From: Paraconexibacter sp040581415
GTDB taxonomy: Bacteria; Actinomycetota; Thermoleophilia; Solirubrobacterales; Solirubrobacteraceae
DNA length: 64,000 bases
Assembly (NCBI RefSeq): GCF_040581415.1
Contig: NZ_CP114014.1
Span: 5,208,001 to 5,272,000, forward strand
Direction: 5' to 3'
This document shows positions 1 to 7,161 of the stretch, piece after piece. The position numbers were made by a program, and so were the translations under genes. The stretch's first letter is position 1; each line of letters starts with the position of its first letter. The notes under the pieces were generated by a model, which was given only the letters and a program-made list of their open reading frames with translations, had not been told where the DNA came from and made no database searches.

Positions 1-343
1 ACGTCCCCACCGCGCAGACCAGCCGGTAGTTGTGCAGGTGCAGGACCGTCGCGGCGCCGGCCGCCTGCGCCGCCGCGAGCGCGCGCCAGCCGAACGCCGG
101 CAGCAGGTTGTGCGCGTGGACGACGTCGGCGCGGGTCCGGCGGACGGCGTCCGTCACGTCCTCGGGGTGCAGGCCGCCGCGCAGCAGGCCGCGGGCCGCC
201 CCTGCCCGACCGAGCGCCGCGGAGTCGCGTTCCAGTTCCTCGACGTCCTCACCGAGGTGCTCGCGGGCGAGCCAGATCAGGTCCTCGATGGCCCGCTCCT
301 CCCCGCCGGTGGTGCGGTAGCGGGTGTGGAGCGCGAGGATCAC
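1..343 (-). CDS. Glycosyltransferase family 4, N-terminal part (runs off the left edge)
   Basis: The minus strand is open from a GTG at 343 to the window edge, about 114 codons, with an in-frame TAG just upstream of the GTG so no longer start is possible. The visible part has the N-terminal layout of a GT-B glycosyltransferase: an early GGEE/RAIEDL segment, then DVVHAHNLLPAFGW, then a TVLHLHNYRLVCAVG strand, as in family 4 enzymes that bind the acceptor with this half. The donor-binding half lies outside the window. It probably adds a sugar to a surface glycan, judging by the neighbouring glycosyltransferases. The gene is divergent from the secreted protein at 438. Confidence 0.75.
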   Translation of the reverse strand, partial: MILALHTRYRTTGGEERAIEDLIWLAREHLGEDVEELERDSAALGRAGAARGLLRGGLHPEDVTDAVRRTRADVVHAHNLLPAFGWRALAAAQAAGAATVLHLHNYRLVCAVGT

Positions 344-422
344 GAGCCGCCGAGGCTAGCCGGGAGCGTCCGCTCGCGCACCGGTCGGAGCCCGCAACCC
401 GGACACGGGCATTGGTCATAAA

Positions 423-428
423 TAGACT
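423..428 (+). promoter_or_regulatory. Candidate -10 box TAGACT for the gene at 438
   Basis: TAGACT lies 9 nt before the ATG at 438 in a locally AT-rich stretch (cataaatagact). There is no room for a usual leader with a ribosome site, so a leaderless transcript is inferred. Confidence 0.4.
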
Positions 429-437
429 GACCGGCCC

Positions 438-1424
438 ATGCGCTCCTTCCTGCTCGCCGCCGGCGCCGCCCTCCTCACCGCCGCCACTCTGCCGGGCGCG
501 GCCATGGCCGCGGCCACCGCCACCCCGGAGATCCCGCTCGGGATCCAGTTCGACCCCCTCGAGTGCGTGCAGACCGTCGTCGACACGTCCGGGGCCGGCG
601 CGGTGTTCTCGGTCCAGTCCCGCGGGACCATCGACCTCGACACGCTCGAGGACGCGGACTTCAACCGGACCGCGGCGCAGTACACGTTCGACCCGCCGGT
701 CGGCGCCGAGGAGCCCGGCACCTGGGCGTGGAGCGGCCGCGTGACCTTCCCGAGCGGCCCCCTCAGCGCGGCGTCCGGGTACTCGCTGCTGGGCACCGCG
801 CCGGCCAAGCCCGTCGCCATGCCGCACGACCCCAACCGGAGCCGGACCTTCCCGCTGGTCCTGGCGTCGACCGCCACGCCGTCGGTCGCCGGCGCCCCGC
901 CGATCGCCGAGGGCGGCGACAGCTACTGGTACTGCGGCGCGAAGGGCTACGAGCCGGCGAAGCTCGTCGGCGCGAAGGCGATCGCGAAGCTGAAGGCCGT
1001 CTCCAAGATCCCCGTCACCCTGCCGGGCTTCTTCCGCCCGACCCAGCAGACCCCGAACAACCGCACCGGCCTCACGGCCCAGACGAAGACGCTCAAGCGC
1101 GGCACCTGGCGCGTGCAGCTGAGCTCGTCGCCCTGCGGTCGGGGCAACAGCTGCTCGGCCGTGGTCTTCGCCGCACACCGCTTGGGCCCGAAGGAGAAGC
1201 GGTACACCGCGACGCCCGTGACGCTCGCCGGTGGCATCCGCGGCACCCAGAACAGCGTCGGCTGCGGCTTCGACCCCAAGCCGTCCTGGGCCCCGTACTA
1301 CTGCGGGCAGCGGATCGTCACCTGGGTCCGCAAGGGCGTCGAGTACGCCGTCCAGATGAACTCGTCCGAGCCCGACTTCCAGGAGCTCATCCGCTACGCG
1401 AACGCGATGATCCGGGGCCGCTGA
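438..1424 (+). CDS. Secreted protein of unknown function with conserved cysteines
   Basis: 328 residues. It opens with a clear Sec signal peptide: MRS, a hydrophobic run to about residue 20, then an AMA-A type cleavage region near residue 25. The mature part has six cysteines, including the cluster SPCGRGNSCS near residue 235 and a closing pair VGCGF...YYCGQ, so disulfides outside the cell are likely. I do not recognise the family and see no catalytic motif. It stands between a divergent glycosyltransferase and the glycan operon starting at 1489, and may have its own leaderless promoter. An envelope-associated role is inferred only from export and neighbours. Confidence 0.8.
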   Translation: MRSFLLAAGAALLTAATLPGAAMAAATATPEIPLGIQFDPLECVQTVVDTSGAGAVFSVQSRGTIDLDTLEDADFNRTAAQYTFDPPVGAEEPGTWAWSGRVTFPSGPLSAASGYSLLGTAPAKPVAMPHDPNRSRTFPLVLASTATPSVAGAPPIAEGGDSYWYCGAKGYEPAKLVGAKAIAKLKAVSKIPVTLPGFFRPTQQTPNNRTGLTAQTKTLKRGTWRVQLSSSPCGRGNSCSAVVFAAHRLGPKEKRYTATPVTLAGGIRGTQNSVGCGFDPKPSWAPYYCGQRIVTWVRKGVEYAVQMNSSEPDFQELIRYANAMIRGR

Positions 1425-1469
1425 GCGGGACGCCGCGCCGCCCGGACGGCGTCCACGCGGGGGCGCCGC

Positions 1470-1475
1470 TACCGT
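1470..1475 (+). promoter_or_regulatory. Candidate -10 box TACCGT for the gene at 1489
   Basis: TACCGT ends 13 nt before the ATG at 1489, giving a very short or absent leader. It would start the co-directional run of genes that continues to 11047. Confidence 0.3.
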
Positions 1476-1488
1476 CAGGCGCGCCCCG

Positions 1489-3417
1489 ATGCGCCCGTCC
1501 GCGACCGTCATCCTCCCGACCCGCCATCGCGCCGCGTACCTCGACGTGGCGCTCGCGTCGATCGTCCCGCAGGCGCGGGCGGCCGGCGCCGGGGTGCTGG
1601 TGGTGGACGACGGCCCCTCCGCCGACACGCAGGCGGTCGCCGCGCGGCACGCGGTCGAGTACCTGCCAAACGACACGGGCACGCCGGGCCTGAACGTCGC
1701 CCGCAACCTGGGGCTCGACGCGATCACGACGGACCTCGCGATCTACGTCGACGACGACGTCCGCGTGCACGCGGGCTGGCTCGACGCGCTCCTGGGCGCA
1801 GCCGCAGCGCTGCCGGACGACGTGGGCGTCCTCACCGGTCCGATCGTCCCCGTCTTCGAGGACCACGCGCTGCGGATGTGCGGGCGCGAGGGCGCGCCGA
1901 TCACCTTCCTGGACCACGGGCCGGACGACGCCGACGTGCCCTACGGATGGGGCGCCAACATGGCGATCCGCCGCAGCGCCGTCGCTCGCGTGGGGCCGTT
2001 CGACGTCAGCCGGACGTCGGCGGGCGACGAGGCCGAGTGGCAGGACCGCTTCCGCGCCGCCGGCGGGCGCGTGCGGTACGTCGCCGCCGCCGGACTCGAC
2101 CACCGCAGGGCGGGCGACGACAGCCGGCTGCGCTCGCTGTCGCTGGCCGCCTACGGCCGTGGTCGCGGGGCCCGCCGGTACGACGTCTTCAAGGGCACCG
2201 CGCCGGGGCTGCGCGGCGAGCTGCGGGTGTTGGCCGGCTGCCTGCTGCACAGCGTCCGCTATCGCTGCGCGAACGGGCTGGTGCTGGCCGCGCACTCGTG
2301 GGGACGGGTCCGCGAGGCCTGGGCGCCGCAGCCGCCCCCGGCCACCCCAGGGGTCGACGACTTCCTCTCCGGCAGCAGCGGGACCGTCGGCGGGCTGCGA
2401 GGCAGGCTGCGCCACGCGGCCGACGTCGTGGCCGACGTCCGGACGGCCGCCCCGCGGGCGCGGGCGCGCGCGCTGGCCGGTGGCGCCGCGATCCGGGACG
2501 CCCCGACGACCACCGGAGGTGAGCGTCGGTTCCCCCGCGTCCCGGCGTGGGGAAACCGACGCTCGGTGATCGGAGACGCACGAGCCGGAAGTGAACGTCG
2601 GTTCTCCCGCTCTCTCGCGTGGGGAAATCGACGTTCGGGCCCACGGGAGGCGGACGCGCATGGCGAACGACGGGGCGCGGACGCGCAGGCCGAACGACGG
2701 TTCTCCCGCGACCTCGCGTGGGGAAATCGACGTTCGGTTCCGGAGGGCACAGGCGGCGCCGGGGGCGCGACCCCCGACGCCAGCGTGCTGGTGGTGGGCG
2801 TCGAGCGGCCCGGCAGCCTCATGCCCGCCGCCCTCGACGAGCTCGCACGCAGCCGCCACCCCGTCATCGTCGCCGTCGGCCCGCTCCACCCCGGCCGCGG
2901 CAAGTTCGAGCACCTGAACGACCAGCTCGCCGCGCACGCACTGGACGACCACGACTGGCTGCTCGTGCTCGACGACGACGTCGCACTGCCGCCCGCGTTC
3001 CTGGACGTCCTGATCGACCAGGCGACCCGCAACGGGCTGAAACTCGCCCAGCCCGCCCATCGCCTGCACTCGCACGCCGCCTGGCCCGTGACGCGCCGCC
3101 ACGGCGCAGGCACCCGGCGGACCACGTTCGTCGAGATCGGCCCCGTGACGCTCTTCCACCGGGACACGTTCGACACGCTGCTCCCGTTCCCGCAGGAGCT
3201 GCGGATGGGCTGGGGCCTCGACGCCCACTGGGCCGCGGTCGCCCGTGACCGGGGCTGGCCGATCGGCGTCGTGGACGCCGTCCCCGTCGGTCACACGCAG
3301 GCCCCGGCCGGCGCCGGCTACTCCCGTGAAGCGGCCGTGGACGAGGCCCGCGCGTTCCTCGCAGGCCGGCCCTACGTCACCCGCGACGAGGTCCGCTCGC
3401 TAGAGTCTTACCGGTAA
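1489..3417 (+). CDS. Two-domain GT2-type glycosyltransferase with a repeat-built linker
   Basis: 642 residues with two GT-A-like modules. The first (about 5-300) begins VILPTRHRAAYL, has the nucleotide strand VLVVDDG, the metal motif VDDDV near residue 86, and a GWGANMAIRR plus GDEAEWQ acceptor-side segment, all typical of GT2. The second (about 440-640) has LLVLDDDVALP and a WGLDAHWAA segment. The linker (about 345-416) is odd: three near-identical in-frame peptides of the form ERRFxR...AWGNRRS, each encoded by an imperfect DNA palindrome (see repeats). The sequence on either side of the linker shows no such pattern. Likely a cytoplasmic glycan-assembly enzyme; donor and acceptor are unknown. 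The second module may be a poorly conserved or inactive domain. Confidence 0.8.
   Translation: MRPSATVILPTRHRAAYLDVALASIVPQARAAGAGVLVVDDGPSADTQAVAARHAVEYLPNDTGTPGLNVARNLGLDAITTDLAIYVDDDVRVHAGWLDALLGAAAALPDDVGVLTGPIVPVFEDHALRMCGREGAPITFLDHGPDDADVPYGWGANMAIRRSAVARVGPFDVSRTSAGDEAEWQDRFRAAGGRVRYVAAAGLDHRRAGDDSRLRSLSLAAYGRGRGARRYDVFKGTAPGLRGELRVLAGCLLHSVRYRCANGLVLAAHSWGRVREAWAPQPPPATPGVDDFLSGSSGTVGGLRGRLRHAADVVADVRTAAPRARARALAGGAAIRDAPTTTGGERRFPRVPAWGNRRSVIGDARAGSERRFSRSLAWGNRRSGPREADAHGERRGADAQAERRFSRDLAWGNRRSVPEGTGGAGGATPDASVLVVGVERPGSLMPAALDELARSRHPVIVAVGPLHPGRGKFEHLNDQLAAHALDDHDWLLVLDDDVALPPAFLDVLIDQATRNGLKLAQPAHRLHSHAAWPVTRRHGAGTRRTTFVEIGPVTLFHRDTFDTLLPFPQELRMGWGLDAHWAAVARDRGWPIGVVDAVPVGHTQAPAGAGYSREAAVDEARAFLAGRPYVTRDEVRSLESYR
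2521..2564. repeat. Palindromic element family A, copy 1 (coding)
   Basis: 16-nt arms 2521-2536 and 2549-2564 (GAGCGTCGGTTCCCCC against its complement) match at 15 of 16 positions, with a 12-nt centre. It begins exactly on a codon of the glycosyltransferase at 1489 and encodes ERRFPR...GNRRS. Confidence 0.85.
2593..2636. repeat. Palindromic element family A, copy 2 (coding)
   Basis: Arms 2593-2608 and 2621-2636, 13 of 16 paired, same 12-nt centre length and same codon phase as copy 1, which starts 72 nt earlier. It encodes ERRFSR...GNRRS in the same glycosyltransferase. Confidence 0.85.
2692..2735. repeat. Palindromic element family A, copy 3 (coding)
   Basis: Arms 2692-2707 and 2720-2735, starting 99 nt after copy 2 and in the same codon phase. 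The right arm is identical to that of copy 2. The left arm has one further change (GAACGACGG). A partial left-arm echo, GGCGAACGACGG, lies just upstream near 2662. Confidence 0.85.
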
Positions 3418-3448
3418 CACCGTCGATCTCCTGAAGTCAGGACCCGCA

Positions 3449-3691
3449 ATGCGCCTCACCTCGAAGGGCCAGGTCACGATCCCGAAGGACCTCCGCGAAC
3501 GCCACGGCCTCGCGCCGGGGACCGAGGTCGAGTTCGTCTCGGACGGGACGGTGCTCCAGCTGCGCCGCGCGTGGACCGCGCCCACGCCGGACGAGCTCGA
3601 GTCGCGCCTGTCCGGGCTCGAGGCCGCGAAGGACAGCTGGAACGGCATGACCGCCGACGAGGTCATGCGGCTGACCCGTGGCGATGCCTGA
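3449..3691 (+). CDS. vapB: AbrB/MazE-type antitoxin of a VapBC module
   Basis: 80 residues. The first 45 are a swapped-hairpin AbrB domain: MRLTSKGQVTIPKDLRERHGL, then PGTEVEF and a short strand pair, which binds the operator DNA. The acidic, helical tail (DELESRLSGLEAAKDSW) is where such antitoxins wrap the toxin. It sits 31 nt after the glycosyltransferase gene and overlaps the PIN toxin start by a few bases, the usual antitoxin-first order. Autorepression by the VapBC complex is known for the family and is inferred here. The pair is unusual only in being buried inside a glycan operon. Confidence 0.9.
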   Translation: MRLTSKGQVTIPKDLRERHGLAPGTEVEFVSDGTVLQLRRAWTAPTPDELESRLSGLEAAKDSWNGMTADEVMRLTRGDA

Positions 3692-4097
3692 CGCCGTCAC
3701 CACACTGGTCGACGCGAACGTGCTCATCGACGTGATGTCCGGCGACCCCGCGAATCACGCTGGGTCGCGACGAGCGCTGGCGATTGCCGCTTCGGAGGGG
3801 CCGGTCGCGATCAACCCCATCGTCTACGCCGAGGTGTCGACGCCGTTCGGGTCCGCGGACGCCGTCGACCGGGCGCTCGCGTCCATGGAGCTGGCGCGGC
3901 TCGATCTGCCATGGTCAGCCGCCTACCGCACCTCGCAGGCGTTCCTCGCCTACCGGCGCGCCGGCGGATCGCGGCGCTCACCGCTCCCCGACTTTTACAT
4001 CGGCGCACACGCAGAGCTGGCCGGGCTCCGCCTCCTCACGCGCGACAACGCCCGCTACGCCACGTACTTCCCGACCGTCGAGCTCATGGCGCCTTGA
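3684..4097 (+). CDS. vapC: PIN-domain ribonuclease toxin (VapC)
   Basis: 137 residues from the ATG at 3684, which overlaps the antitoxin stop; a GTG at 3678 in the same frame is the alternative. PIN-domain metal-binding acidic residues are visible: the first aspartate in LVDANVLIDV, a glutamate in IVYAEVS, and aspartates in LPDFYIGAHA and LTRDNARY near the end, so the active site looks intact. VapC toxins cleave tRNA or rRNA when released from VapB; the target here is unknown. Its TGA overlaps a TTG start of the next glycosyltransferase (TTGA), so toxin and glycan gene appear translationally coupled. Confidence 0.9.
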   Translation: MPDAVTTLVDANVLIDVMSGDPANHAGSRRALAIAASEGPVAINPIVYAEVSTPFGSADAVDRALASMELARLDLPWSAAYRTSQAFLAYRRAGGSRRSPLPDFYIGAHAELAGLRLLTRDNARYATYFPTVELMAP

Positions 4098-5350
4098 GCA
4101 ACCCGTATTCCCCGACTCCTGCGGCGCCGCGGTCGGCCGACGGACCCCGGCTGAAGGTCTGCATCGTCGCCGAGTTCTACCCCCGTGCGGACGACCCCGT
4201 CCTCGGCATCTGGGCGCACCGGCAGGCCATCGCCGCGCAGGACGCCGGGGCCGAGGTGCACGTCCTGGTCCTGTACCGGCCGATCCCGCCGCTCTCCACG
4301 CCGCGCCGGGAGCTGCCGGCGGCCGCGCGGATCCTGCTCGCCCAGCCGCGGACCACGACGCTCGACGGCATACCCGTCACCTACGTCCGCTTCGTCTCGC
4401 CGCCGCGACCGCAGACCTACGGCAGCTGGGGACGCTGGGCCGCGTGGCCGCTGGCGCGTGCCCTCAAGCGCCTGCGGGCGACGGGCTTCGCGTTCGACCT
4501 GATCCACGCGCACAACGCGGTCCCGGCCGGCGAAGCCGTCCGGCGGGCCGGGCTGGCCGACGTCCCGCTCGTCGTGTCCGTCCACGGCGGCGACATCTTC
4601 CACACCGCCCCGCACTCGCCGGCCGGCAAGGCCGCCGTCCGGGCGACGTTCGCGCGCGCCGACCTCGTCCTGGCCAACTCGGCCGGGATGGCCCGCGACG
4701 CGCGCGGCCTGGACGCCCGCGAGGCTCGGGTCGTCCGGCTCGGCACGGACATGCCCGCGGCGCTCGAGTCCCGCCCCGGCGACCCCACCCTGGTCACGGT
4801 CGCGCACCTGGTGGGTCGCAAGCGCCACCAGGACGTGCTGCGCGCCATGTGGGCGCTGCGCAAGACGATGCCGAAGCTCCGCTACGTGATCGTGGGGGAC
4901 GGTCCCGAGCGCGGCCGGCTGGCCGCCCTCGCCGACGAGCTGGGCCTCAGCGACCGCGTCGAGTTCACCGGCCAGCTGCCCCATCCGGAGGCGGTGGCGC
5001 GGGCCCGCCGCGCGCACCTCTTCGTCATGCCGTCCGTCGACGAGGCCTTCGGCGTGGCCTACGTCGAGGCGATGGCCGCCGGCGTCCCGGTAATCGGCTG
5101 CCTCGGGGAGCCGGGACCGCAGGAGATCGCCGCGGCCGGCGACGGCATCGTGCTCGTCCCGCCCGGCGACGTCGAGGCGCTCGCGGACGCCATCCGGACC
5201 GAGCTGGAGGACCCGCGGGAGCTCGCGGTCCGCAGCACCCGTGCGCGGGAGACCGTCAGCGCCCACTTCACCTGGGAGCGCTGCGGCGCGCAGACGGTCT
5301 ACGCGTACGGCCTCGCGGTCCGCCGGCACGCCGGCTCCACGGGCGCGTGA
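4094..5350 (+). CDS. Glycosyltransferase family 4
   Basis: 418 residues from a TTG that overlaps the VapC stop. This start is chosen because it leaves a short N-tail before LKVCIVAEFYPR, the first Rossmann strand. GT-B landmarks follow: DLIHAHNAVPAGEAV, VSVHGGDIF, LVLANSAGMA at the domain junction, VAHLVGRKRHQDVL, YVIVGDGPERG, and the donor-site segment MPSVDEAFGVAYVEAMAAGVPVIG with the conserved E-x7-E near residue 320. It probably transfers a nucleotide-activated sugar to a lipid-linked glycan on the inner face of the membrane. Specificity cannot be read. Followed 46 nt later by another GT4. Confidence 0.88.
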   Translation: MSNPYSPTPAAPRSADGPRLKVCIVAEFYPRADDPVLGIWAHRQAIAAQDAGAEVHVLVLYRPIPPLSTPRRELPAAARILLAQPRTTTLDGIPVTYVRFVSPPRPQTYGSWGRWAAWPLARALKRLRATGFAFDLIHAHNAVPAGEAVRRAGLADVPLVVSVHGGDIFHTAPHSPAGKAAVRATFARADLVLANSAGMARDARGLDAREARVVRLGTDMPAALESRPGDPTLVTVAHLVGRKRHQDVLRAMWALRKTMPKLRYVIVGDGPERGRLAALADELGLSDRVEFTGQLPHPEAVARARRAHLFVMPSVDEAFGVAYVEAMAAGVPVIGCLGEPGPQEIAAAGDGIVLVPPGDVEALADAIRTELEDPRELAVRSTRARETVSAHFTWERCGAQTVYAYGLAVRRHAGSTGA

Positions 5351-5396
5351 TGCCGAAGGACTCGCCCAGGGGCTCGTTCGCCCACTCGGCGGCAGC

Positions 5397-6500
5397 ATGA
5401 GCATGCAGGACCCCCGGCCAGTCCTGTTCGTCACGAACCTCGTGGCGCCGGACCGCGTCGGCGCGTTCGCGGCGCTCCACGCCCGGACCCGGGTCGAGCT
5501 CGCGCTCTTCGGCGGCCGCTCGCACCATGCGACGGGCGCCGTCGCCGACCCCGGCGTCCCGCACCGGCACGTCACCCAGACCGAGGTCCGCGCGCTCGCG
5601 GCGTCGGGCGACTACCGCGCCGTCGTCTGCGGGACCGCGGGCCGGACCGCGCTGCCCGCCGCCTTCAGCGGGGCGCGGACGGCAGGCATCCCGTTCGTCC
5701 TGTGGAGCGCGCTGTGGGGGCAGCTGCAGTCGCCGGCGCACCTCGCCGCGTGGCCACTCATGCGCCTGGTCTACCGCCAGGCCGCCCACGTCGTGACCTA
5801 CGGCGAGCACGTCAGCGCGTTCGCGCGCTCCCAGGGCGCGCGCCGGACGACCGTCGCCCCGCAGGCGGTCGACAACGCGTTCTGGGCCGCCGACGGGCCG
5901 TTCCCGCCGCCGCAGCCGATCGTGTCCGCCGTCGAACGTCCCTTCGTCGCGATGTTCGCCGGACGGCCCACGCGGGAAAAGGGTGTGCAGGTTCTGCTCG
6001 ATGCCTGGCGTGCCTCCAGGCTTGGGTCTGCACCCACCGCGCTCGTTCTCGCCGGCGTCACCCCGGACTTCATCTCGGTCGACGCCGGCGGCGCGGTGCA
6101 CGCCGTAGGGCACCTGGACCCCGAGTCACTGCGCAACTTCCTGCACCACTCGGACGTCTTGGTCATACCGTCGGTCCCCACCCGCAGCTTCAGGGAGCCG
6201 TGGGGCCTGATCGCCAACGAAGCCATGAACCAGCGCCTGCCCATCATCGCCTCCGACGCCGTCGGCGCCGCCGCGGGTGGGCTCGTCCGCGACGGGCGCA
6301 ACGGCCTCGTCGTCCCGGCCGGTGACGTCGCTGCCCTGAGCGGCGCGCTGACCCGGCTCCAGCAGGACCCCGACCTCCGCACCACGCTCGGCGCCCAGGC
6401 CGCGCGCGACGTCGCGCCGTTCACGCATGCTGCGTGGGCGGACGCCTTCGCCGCCGCCCTGGACGACGCCGGGTCCCCCACCCCAATGAAGGAGTGTTAA
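5397..6500 (+). CDS. Glycosyltransferase family 4
   Basis: 367 residues from the ATG at 5397 (a second ATG two codons on is possible). The N-terminal half is short and divergent (VLFVTNLVAPDR...). The C-terminal half is a clear GT4 donor domain: FVAMFAGRPTREKGVQVLLDAW, ALVLAGV, VLVIPSVPTRSFREPWGLIANEAMNQRLPIIAS and GLVVPAGDVAALSGAL. The E-x7-E is present as EPWGLIANE. It follows the other GT4 in the same direction and precedes a strong ribosome site and a small exported protein, so it belongs to the same operon. Around 5940-6050 the base composition looks slightly lower in GC than the surroundings, which may be chance. Confidence 0.87.
   Translation: MSMQDPRPVLFVTNLVAPDRVGAFAALHARTRVELALFGGRSHHATGAVADPGVPHRHVTQTEVRALAASGDYRAVVCGTAGRTALPAAFSGARTAGIPFVLWSALWGQLQSPAHLAAWPLMRLVYRQAAHVVTYGEHVSAFARSQGARRTTVAPQAVDNAFWAADGPFPPPQPIVSAVERPFVAMFAGRPTREKGVQVLLDAWRASRLGSAPTALVLAGVTPDFISVDAGGAVHAVGHLDPESLRNFLHHSDVLVIPSVPTRSFREPWGLIANEAMNQRLPIIASDAVGAAAGGLVRDGRNGLVVPAGDVAALSGALTRLQQDPDLRTTLGAQAARDVAPFTHAAWADAFAAALDDAGSPTPMKEC
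6489..6494 (+). promoter_or_regulatory. Ribosome binding site for the GTG start at 6502
   Basis: AAGGAG, 7 nt before GTG and overlapping the end of the preceding gene. It is one of the few strong Shine-Dalgarno sequences in the window and decides the GTG start. Confidence 0.8.
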
Positions 6501-6501
6501 C

Positions 6502-7161
6502 GTGGCCGCCGCATTGCCCCGAACCACTTTCCGTTCCGTCGCCCCGCGCCTGATCGCCTGCCTCCTGGCCGTCGGCGCGATCACCCCGGCCGCTGCCCAC
6601 GCCGGCGTCGGGACGAAGGTCGTCGCCGACTGCGCCGACGACAGCAAGCTCACGAAGAAGTACAGCGCGGCGGAGTACGCGGACGCGCTGCGCAACATCC
6701 CGACCGACGTGGACGAGTACACCGACTGCCGCGACGTCATCCGGCGCGCGCAGCTCGGCATCGGCGGGACATCCACCGGCGGGGACTCGGGCTCCGGGTC
6801 CGGCGCGGGCGGGACGACCGGCGGCTCCGGGGGCGGCACCGGCAGCGCCGGCGGAGCGGGTGGCGACACCGGCTCGGGCGGCGGGACCGGGTCCGGCCTC
6901 GGCGACTACGACGCCGCGCTGTCCACGGCGACCCCGCAGGAGCGCGCGTCGATCGACAAGCTCAAGGCCGCGCCCAGCACCGTCGACATCGGCGGCCAGC
7001 AGCTGCGCTCGGACTCGCTCGGCCACGGGGAGCTCGGCTCGCTGAACTCCCTGCCGTCGCCGTTCGTGGTCATCCTGCTGCTCATGGCGCTCGGCACCGT
7101 CTGCGCCCTCATCCCGAAGCTGCGAAGCCTTGTCCGCACCCGCGTTCAGCGCACGGCCTGA
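6502..7161 (+). CDS. Exported, Gly/Ser-rich protein with C-terminal membrane anchor
   Basis: 219 residues. A signal peptide (to about 34, ending AAAHAG) leads to a small domain with two cysteines (VVADCADD and EYTDCRDV). Residues about 93-135 form a low-complexity Gly/Ser/Thr linker. After a short charged segment comes one transmembrane helix near 188-205 (FVVILLLMALGTVCALI) and an Arg-rich tail, KLRSLVRTRVQR. The layout is that of a membrane-tethered surface protein. No LPxTG motif is visible. The stop lies 32 nt inside the O-antigen-ligase gene, so the two are coupled. I do not recognise the N-terminal domain; it may be specific to this type of glycan operon. Confidence 0.75.
   Translation: MAAALPRTTFRSVAPRLIACLLAVGAITPAAAHAGVGTKVVADCADDSKLTKKYSAAEYADALRNIPTDVDEYTDCRDVIRRAQLGIGGTSTGGDSGSGSGAGGTTGGSGGGTGSAGGAGGDTGSGGGTGSGLGDYDAALSTATPQERASIDKLKAAPSTVDIGGQQLRSDSLGHGELGSLNSLPSPFVVILLLMALGTVCALIPKLRSLVRTRVQRTA

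Noticed and set aside
2521..2735. Three spaced palindromes read as a small CRISPR array
   Set aside because: Spacers differ in length (28 and 55 nt), the units are coding and in phase, and no cas gene is present.
5940..6050. Apparent lower-GC patch in the GT4 gene as a horizontal-transfer boundary
   Set aside because: It is short, falls in a conserved donor domain and has no boundary repeats; more likely local codon choice.
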